NCBI GenBank assembly: GCA_965661575.1
Contig: CBFIEJ010000002.1
Location: forward strand, 39,508-103,507
Length of the DNA stretch: 64,000 nt
Direction: 5' to 3'
Source: UA16 sp965661575
GTDB taxonomy: Bacteria > Bacteroidota > Bacteroidia > Flavobacteriales_D > Sanyastnellaceae
Shown here: positions 59,543-64,000 of the stretch, piece by piece
How the letters are laid out: every line of letters begins with the position of its first letter
How positions within the stretch are numbered: the stretch's first letter is position 1
Notes under the pieces: generated by a model
Told to the model about the DNA's origin: nothing
Database searches by the model: none
The model's input: only the letters and a program-made list of their open reading frames with translations
Translations under genes and position numbers: made by a program

Positions 59543-60454
59543 TCAGTGCTTAAGGAGGCGAGCAATCATTCGATTGCGATCGCTCATGAATTCCACGGTA
59601 TATGTGCCATTCGTCAAGTTGGACACGTCAATCGTGGGATATGAAACTTGGATGGATTCGGTCAACACGGTTCGACCTGCAGCATCTATGATTCTGAGTT
59701 GCCCGGGTGCATCGCTGTTCAATCGGATTTCGTTTTGAGTAGGATTCGGGAATACACCCAATTCAACTTGCATGTTGGAAGCGCTCACCCCGTTGACAGC
59801 GCCTTGAATGATATCCCCAGCGTTTCGCACCTCAATCTTGTACTCTTCAAACGTGTAGTGCAAGCAACCCGTGACCGCATAGACCTGACCTTCAATCCAA
59901 CCATCTTCAGGGTAGTACATGTAGTCGTTGGTTTTGATTTCCCCACTGCCATCATCGAAAATGGCCTCGCCATAGTCAGCGTCGGGAACAGTGCATGTGG
60001 CATTGATGATTTGAACGAGGCAACCTTCATGGGCTTCGCTGCTCGCGAGCTCACCTGTTGTTAGAGCCATGGCGGTGGGCAACGGATTGCCTGAACTCAC
60101 GACGTTGTAATAGGTCAAGTTGACCAACTCTGTGACATCGTAAAACTCTGCGACTTCAGCTTCAATGATAATTTCATCTCCAATTTCGGGTGCTTGGGTA
60201 TTGTCGTATACGTAGACTCCATTCCAGGGGCCTTCTCCATCTTGGATGAAAAATCCAATGGTTCCTGAAGTAGCTGATGTCACATTGTTTGCGGTGACAA
60301 TTCCTGTTGTAGTGACCACTTGTTCAATGAGCGGCGAACTGAATAACTCGCCTTGGATTTCAGCAATGGTGTGAGTGACGGCTTGAGCTGAGCTGGAGGT
60401 TTGTATTACGATGCATCCAAGCAATGCAAATCCGATATTGTAAATGTGTTTCAT
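59543..60454 (-). CDS. Secreted OB-like-domain protein with T9SS sorting domain
   Basis: 303 residues from the ATG at 60454, where a signal peptide starts ('IYNIGFALLGCIVIQTSSSA'). The central domain alternates strands as in the OB-fold/YhcR-type units of extracellular nucleases and adhesins ('VVTTTGIVTANN', 'GFFIQDGEGPWNGVYVYD', 'IGDEIIIEAEVAEFYDVTEL'). The C-terminal ~75 residues form a type A sorting domain: 'LGVFPNPTQNEIRLNSD', 'QLRIIDAAGRTVL', 'IDVSNLTNGTYTVEF'. It should be exported through the T9SS encoded earlier. No nuclease active site is visible, so enzymatic activity is not claimed. Confidence 0.82.
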   Translation of the reverse strand: MKHIYNIGFALLGCIVIQTSSSAQAVTHTIAEIQGELFSSPLIEQVVTTTGIVTANNVTSATSGTIGFFIQDGEGPWNGVYVYDNTQAPEIGDEIIIEAEVAEFYDVTELVNLTYYNVVSSGNPLPTAMALTTGELASSEAHEGCLVQIINATCTVPDADYGEAIFDDGSGEIKTNDYMYYPEDGWIEGQVYAVTGCLHYTFEEYKIEVRNAGDIIQGAVNGVSASNMQVELGVFPNPTQNEIRLNSDAPGQLRIIDAAGRTVLTESIQVSYPTIDVSNLTNGTYTVEFMSDRNRMIARLLKH

Positions 60455-60473
60455 GTGAAGTTTTTTGTGAATG

Positions 60474-60481
60474 TACCTTTG
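60474..60481 (+). promoter_or_regulatory. -7 promoter box of the SDR-amidohydrolase-SCO1 run
   Basis: TACCTTTG is an exact TAnnTTTG match, 11 bases before the SDR ATG. The only nearby TTTG is too close for a -33 element. Confidence 0.4.
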
Positions 60482-60492
60482 AGCAAATAGAC

Positions 60493-61257
60493 ATGAAAAA
60501 TAATCAACCACAAAGCAGCAGGGGTGTGATGTTGATAACAGGCGCTACCTCAGGTTTTGGGGCTGCGGCTGCGCGCATGGCCGTCACACTGGGATTTCAG
60601 CTCGTTCTAACCGGCAGAAGAAAGGAGCGGCTGCAGCGTCTTCAAGCAGAGCTTGGCGCCGCTGTTGTCAAAATTATTGCTTTCGACGTTTGTGACCTCG
60701 ACGCGACCCAAAAGGCCCTGTCGGCGTTAACTGATGAGCAAGTGCCGCGTGTACTGGTAAACAATGCTGGCCTCGCTGTAGGTACAGAGCCTGTTGATCA
60801 GGGCTTGTACGAAGATTGGGACCGAATGATTGACACCAATGTAAAAGGACTGTTGCACGTGACACGCGAACTAACACCAAGGATGGTTTCGGGGGCTCGA
60901 ATCATAAACATTGGAAGTATCGCCGGTCGTCAGGCATATCCGGGAGGCGCCGTCTACAATGCGTCAAAATTTGCTGTTCACGGTCTGACTCAAGCCATGC
61001 GTATGGATTTGTTGCCTCGGGGTATCCAAGTGGCGCAGGTTGCTCCGGGTGCTGCAGAGACGGAATTCAGTACGGTACGATTCAAAGGAGACGATTCCCT
61101 GGCCAAGGAAGTTTACCGAGGATTTGAGCCTTTGAAAGCGGAGGATGTGGCAGATGCCATAATGTACATCGCTACGCGTCCTGCTCATGTGAGTATTCAG
61201 GATATGCTCATCATGCCGGCTGCGCAAGCTAGCGCCTATCACTATCAGAAATCATGA
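60493..61257 (+). CDS. Short-chain dehydrogenase/reductase (YdfG-like)
   Basis: 254 residues from the ATG at 60493. Classical SDR: cofactor loop 'TGATSGFG' (16-23), NADP preference suggested by 'TGRRKERL' after the second strand, 'NNAGLA', and the catalytic Ser142, Tyr155 and Lys159 in 'NIGSIAG' and 'YNASK'. The overall wording is close to YdfG-type NADP-dependent 3-hydroxy-acid/serine dehydrogenases. Substrate unverified. It overlaps the amidohydrolase by four bases. Confidence 0.9.
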   Translation: MKNNQPQSSRGVMLITGATSGFGAAAARMAVTLGFQLVLTGRRKERLQRLQAELGAAVVKIIAFDVCDLDATQKALSALTDEQVPRVLVNNAGLAVGTEPVDQGLYEDWDRMIDTNVKGLLHVTRELTPRMVSGARIINIGSIAGRQAYPGGAVYNASKFAVHGLTQAMRMDLLPRGIQVAQVAPGAAETEFSTVRFKGDDSLAKEVYRGFEPLKAEDVADAIMYIATRPAHVSIQDMLIMPAAQASAYHYQKS

Positions 61258-62912
61258 GACAAAAACAATATCAGGCTTTCACTGCGGTACTAGGCGCATG
61301 CTTCATGTTGAGCTGTAACTTCAAATCGCAACATGCTGACCTTGTTGTCCACAACGGCATCATCCAAACCATGGATGCTGAAAATTCGGTAGCGGAGGCT
61401 TTGGCGATTCGCAATGGTCGCATCATCGCTGTTGGTGCAGAGCGTGAAATATTGAATCGATACAGTGCTTCTGAGATTACGGATGCGCGAGGCGGAGTCA
61501 TTGTTCCTGGGTTGATGGATGGGCATGCGCATCTCGTTGGGTATGCCGATGGATTGCTGGAAGCGAATTTATTTGCCACAGATCGTTGGAGTGAAGCTGT
61601 GGAACGAGTGGTTTTGCACGATCAGAATCGACCGAACGACTGGGTCATTGGCCGGGGGTGGGATCAGAATGATTGGGAAGTTCCCCGTTTTCCTGATCGA
61701 TCACTCCTGGATGAGTTCTTTCCAGATAAACCTGTTGTACTCGAGCGCATCGATGGCCATGCACTGGTGGTGAATCGTGTTGCGTTGGAGCGGGCGGGAC
61801 TTTGGGACTTGACTACGTCCTCACCCAACGGGGGAGAAATTGTGAGAGGGGAGGATGGCTTTCCTACTGGCGTGCTTATTGACAACGCCTGTTCTTTGAT
61901 CCAGCAACATATTCCGCAACGGCCCGCAGAAAAACGGTTTTCCGCACTTATGGAAGCGCAAAAGAATTTGCTCGAACTGGGGATTACAGGTGTAACGGAT
62001 GCTGGTCTTGCTCCTCGTGAAATTCTTCGTCTTGATTCGCTTCAGGGCAGTGGAGACCTCAAATTACGCGTCAATGCGATGGTCAGTTCAGATGATTCCT
62101 CAATCCAATGGCTTCGCGAGAATGGCCCTATTTTGAAAGATCGTCTCACTGTGCAGTCGGTAAAGTTTTACATGGATGGTGCGCTTGGCTCACGCGGTGC
62201 ATTGTTGCTTGAGCCCTATTCTGATAGGACTGGATGGCACGGATTAGGAACGCAAGATGCTGACTGGTTCCGAGAACAACTCGAGATTTTGGCCAGGGAT
62301 AGCTTGCAGGCTGCGACCCATTGTATCGGTGATTCTGCAGTGCGCTGGGTGCTCAAAGCATACGAGGATGTACTGGGAGGTACCAACGATCGACGCTGGC
62401 GAATTGAGCATGCGCAGGTGGTTTCACCTCAGGATTTTGACGGGTTCGGCAAGAACAGTGTGATACCGTCAGTCCAACCGACCCACGCTACAAGCGATAT
62501 GTACTGGGCTGGAGAACGTTTGGGGCGCAATAGAATTCGCAGGGCTTACGCGTATCAACAGTTGTTAGGTCAATTGGGGATGGTGGCCCTGGGAACAGAT
62601 TTCCCCGTCGAAGACATCGATCCGCGAAAGACGTTTTATGCCAGTGTTGCGCGCATGGATGCTTCGGGATACCCTGAAGGTGGATTTCAAACTGAAAATG
62701 CCTTGACGAAAGAGGAGACCCTGCGTGGCATGACTCAATGGGTGGCACTGGCGCAGTTTCAAGAATCTGACTTGGGCACCATTGAGGTCGGCAAGTGGGC
62801 GGATCTCACGTGGATGGATCGCAACTGGCTGTCCATTGAGCCGAATGACGTATTAAATACCCGGGTGAAGGGAACTTGCATTGCGGGCGAATGGTTATAT
62901 CGTGCAGAATGA
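61254..62912 (+). CDS. YtcJ-like metal-dependent amidohydrolase, probable lipoprotein
   Basis: 552 residues. N-terminal lipoprotein signal with lipobox 'MLSC' (Cys21), so anchored in a membrane, likely facing the periplasm. Amidohydrolase_3 domain: 'LVVHNGIIQTMDAENSVAEA', metal site 'GLMDGHAHLVGYADGL', 'RIDGHALVVNRVALERAG', 'VKFYMDGALGSRGALLLEPY', 'ATHCIGDSAVRWVL', 'WRIEHAQVV' and 'MVALGTDFPVEDIDPRKTFY'. Bacteroidota have many such YtcJ-type enzymes acting on amides, carbamates or cyclic ureas; the substrate is unknown. Confidence 0.88.
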   Translation: MRQKQYQAFTAVLGACFMLSCNFKSQHADLVVHNGIIQTMDAENSVAEALAIRNGRIIAVGAEREILNRYSASEITDARGGVIVPGLMDGHAHLVGYADGLLEANLFATDRWSEAVERVVLHDQNRPNDWVIGRGWDQNDWEVPRFPDRSLLDEFFPDKPVVLERIDGHALVVNRVALERAGLWDLTTSSPNGGEIVRGEDGFPTGVLIDNACSLIQQHIPQRPAEKRFSALMEAQKNLLELGITGVTDAGLAPREILRLDSLQGSGDLKLRVNAMVSSDDSSIQWLRENGPILKDRLTVQSVKFYMDGALGSRGALLLEPYSDRTGWHGLGTQDADWFREQLEILARDSLQAATHCIGDSAVRWVLKAYEDVLGGTNDRRWRIEHAQVVSPQDFDGFGKNSVIPSVQPTHATSDMYWAGERLGRNRIRRAYAYQQLLGQLGMVALGTDFPVEDIDPRKTFYASVARMDASGYPEGGFQTENALTKEETLRGMTQWVALAQFQESDLGTIEVGKWADLTWMDRNWLSIEPNDVLNTRVKGTCIAGEWLYRAE

Positions 62913-63631
62913 AGAAAGAGAAAATAGCAGCTGCAAGCGCATCTTGGCAACTCATTGCCTTGCTCAGTACGTTTATGGTTGCCGTAGCTGTTGGGGTGAT
63001 TATATTGTATCCTCAGAAATCGTTGCCGATTTTACAACCGGGTGATTTGAACCCAGCACTCGTGGACTCTCAAGATTGGAGCCGAGAGCAGCATAGCATT
63101 GCAGCCTTTGATCTCATCAACCACTTGGGCGACACAATAAGTAAAGCAGATGTCATTGGCGATGTGCTCATTGTCGACTTTTTCTTCACGCGTTGCGCGA
63201 CAATTTGTCCGATTATGACCACCAACCTCAGCAAGGTTCGCGATGCATTAGAGGAAGGGGAGGGGTGGAAAATATTAAGTCATAGTGTCACCCCGGAAGC
63301 GGATAGTGTGCCTGTGCTTCGCGATTATGCTCATCGAATGAACGCCGAACATTCCAATTGGTGGTTCTTGACGGGTGCAAAAAAGGAGATCTATCGTCTG
63401 GCGCGCAGGAGTTATTTTGCCTGTTATGACGAGGCCAGTGGTGGTGATGGTGGAATGCAAGATTTCGTACACACAGAGAATGTGGTGCTCGTTGATCAGC
63501 AAGGGAGGCTCCGAGGGTTTTATGATGGAACGAGTGAAACTTCTATGAATCAATTGATTGAGGATTGTCTGTGGCTGCTAGACGAAAAAAAACGAAAAAA
63601 AAAGGCAACTGATGACGTGGAATTCAAATAA
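62909..63631 (+). CDS. SCO1/SenC-family copper-binding thioredoxin-fold protein
   Basis: 240 residues; ATG overlaps the upstream stop. One N-terminal membrane anchor (about 13-33) and a periplasmic thioredoxin-like domain. Copper ligands: Cys96 and Cys100 in 'TRCATICPIM', and His188 in 'DFVHTENVVLVD'. SCO proteins load copper into the CuA site of cytochrome oxidase or act as thiol-disulfide reductases. No oxidase genes are adjacent. The end is a very basic Lys-rich tail ('KKRKKKATDD'). Directly followed by an rRNA-type promoter region. Confidence 0.92.
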   Translation: MKKEKIAAASASWQLIALLSTFMVAVAVGVIILYPQKSLPILQPGDLNPALVDSQDWSREQHSIAAFDLINHLGDTISKADVIGDVLIVDFFFTRCATICPIMTTNLSKVRDALEEGEGWKILSHSVTPEADSVPVLRDYAHRMNAEHSNWWFLTGAKKEIYRLARRSYFACYDEASGGDGGMQDFVHTENVVLVDQQGRLRGFYDGTSETSMNQLIEDCLWLLDEKKRKKKATDDVEFK

Positions 63632-63638
63632 CCCACAG

Positions 63639-63646
63639 TACATTTG
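63639..63646 (+). promoter_or_regulatory. rRNA-type promoter P1 (-7 box)
   Basis: TACATTTG, followed by CGCCCGCTTTCGA. It begins eight bases after the SCO1 stop. At the -33 position only TGG is seen (18-base spacer). Confidence 0.6.
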
Positions 63647-63744
63647 CGCCCGCTTTCGAAGGAAAGTGAGTTCATTGAAAAGCGATTCGCAGAGAGGGGT
63701 GTAAAAGCCCAAAAAAAGTTTTTGAAAAAAAAGTTTGTTTCTCC

Positions 63745-63774
63745 TTGCAGGTTTAAAAAAGCAATGTATCTTTG
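63745..63774 (+). promoter_or_regulatory. rRNA-type promoter P2
   Basis: -33 TTG at 63745-63747, a 19-base spacer, -7 TATCTTTG at 63767-63774, followed by CGCCCCCTTTCGA, almost the same downstream sequence as P1. An A/T-rich stretch just upstream could serve as an UP-like element. Confidence 0.7.
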
Positions 63775-63869
63775 CGCCCCCTTTCGAGGGTAGTTCTTTA
63801 CTTAAAGAGGCGCGGAAATAAGTTGAAAAAAAAATCAGAGTGTTTCACTCCGGTTTCAAAAATCAAACC

Positions 63870-63877
63870 TACATTTG
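63870..63877 (+). promoter_or_regulatory. rRNA-type promoter P3 (-7 box)
   Basis: TACATTTG followed by CGTCCGCTTTAAA, the third copy of the same core. No TTG at -33; small inverted repeats lie there instead. Confidence 0.6.
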
Positions 63878-63939
63878 CGTCCGCTTTAAAATAACGAAGC
63901 ATTTAAAGAAGCCAGTTTACTGGTGGACTTTTATAAACG

Positions 63940-63953
63940 TTCTTTGACTTGAT
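63940..63953 (+). promoter_or_regulatory. boxA-like antitermination element
   Basis: GTTCTTTGACTTGA resembles the boxA found upstream of 16S rRNA in Bacteroidota (TTCTTTGACA-type; E. coli boxA is TGCTCTTTAACA). Supports the reading of the region as an rRNA leader. Confidence 0.6.
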
Positions 63954-63963
63954 GCAGCAGCCC

Positions 63964-63985
63964 GGAATCTTCTTCGGAAGATTCC
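63964..63985 (+). repeat. Perfect hairpin with UUCG tetraloop in the rRNA leader
   Basis: GGAATCTTC (63964-63972), loop TTCG, GAAGATTCC (63977-63985): nine perfect base pairs closed by the extra-stable tetraloop. It is followed by TTTAAAA, too short a T-run for a clear terminator, so a processing or folding role in the precursor rRNA is more likely. Confidence 0.65.
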
Positions 63986-64000
63986 TTTAAAATCCACTTT

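Larger units (their letters stand above)
63632..64000 (+). other. rRNA operon leader region (16S gene expected just beyond the window)
   Basis: 369 bases with no reading frame of note: three tandem -7 boxes of matching sequence, a boxA-like element and several short hairpins. The combination of repeated strong promoters and an antitermination element ahead of the end of the window is how Bacteroidota 16S-23S-5S operons begin. The rRNA itself is not in the sequence shown. Confidence 0.7.

Noticed and set aside
1..64000. CRISPR arrays, insertion sequences, prophage, tRNA genes
   Set aside because: No regularly spaced repeats, transposase or integrase frames, or cloverleaf-like intergenic sequences were seen on either strand. 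tRNAs were checked by eye only, so a tRNA scan would be more reliable.

Overview
The window comes from a member of the Bacteroidota, most likely a Flavobacteriales-like gliding/T9SS lineage. Evidence: a porP/sprF-gldK-gldL-gldM-gldN block (type IX secretion), T9SS C-terminal sorting domains on two secreted proteins, several Bacteroidota-restricted families (DUF6089, DUF4834, DUF4924), and promoters of the Bacteroidota type (-7 box TAnnTTTG, few Shine-Dalgarno sites). Nearly all of it is dense chromosomal coding sequence with housekeeping content. I saw no insertion sequences, prophage, CRISPR array, tRNA or complete rRNA gene.

Layout. 1-5.2 kb: the end of a T9SS cargo protein, RluD-type pseudouridine synthase, a DUF6089 outer-membrane protein and an ABC-F ATPase. 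5.3-11.2 kb: the minus-strand T9SS core operon, with a terminator-like hairpin between gldK and gldL and a strong terminator after gldN. 11.3-14.9 kb: an arginase-fold protein with a degraded metal site, and topA. 15-23.5 kb (plus strand): a GT-C glycosyltransferase, a 44-residue membrane protein, then miaB, a sigma-54 activator, lptE, an unknown gene, secG, groES and groEL. 23.6-30.2 kb: a GldA-like ATPase, rsgA, cysQ, a TPP riboswitch in front of a TonB-dependent receptor, and a GGGP synthase/alpha-beta hydrolase pair. 30.4-42.3 kb: carB, DUF4834, a YfhO membrane protein, a FemAB/GNAT-like protein, an outer-membrane barrel, DUF1853, and a small operon with a Skp/OmpH-like chaperone and DUF4924.

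42.3-47.3 kb is the least ordinary part. A ThiF/E1-like adenylyltransferase, an N-acyltransferase-like protein (LuxI/FeeM type), a 7TMR-DISM histidine kinase and a response regulator overlap end to end. A 9-bp perfect inverted repeat lies over the predicted promoter. This could be a self-contained 'make a signal, sense a signal' cassette; that is inference, not demonstrated.

47.3-57.1 kb: an M42 peptidase, a fatty-acid beta-oxidation operon (fadN-fadA-fadE type) led by a MarR repressor with two matching palindromic operators, lolD, sucC and an O-methyltransferase. 57.1-63.6 kb: a secreted Cys-rich MopE-motif protein, a SUI1/YciH factor coupled to an RlmL-like rRNA methyltransferase, a second T9SS cargo with an OB-like domain, and an SDR/amidohydrolase/SCO1 run. 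63.6-64.0 kb is non-coding and carries three similar tandem promoters plus a boxA-like element: the leader of an rRNA operon whose 16S gene should start just beyond the window.
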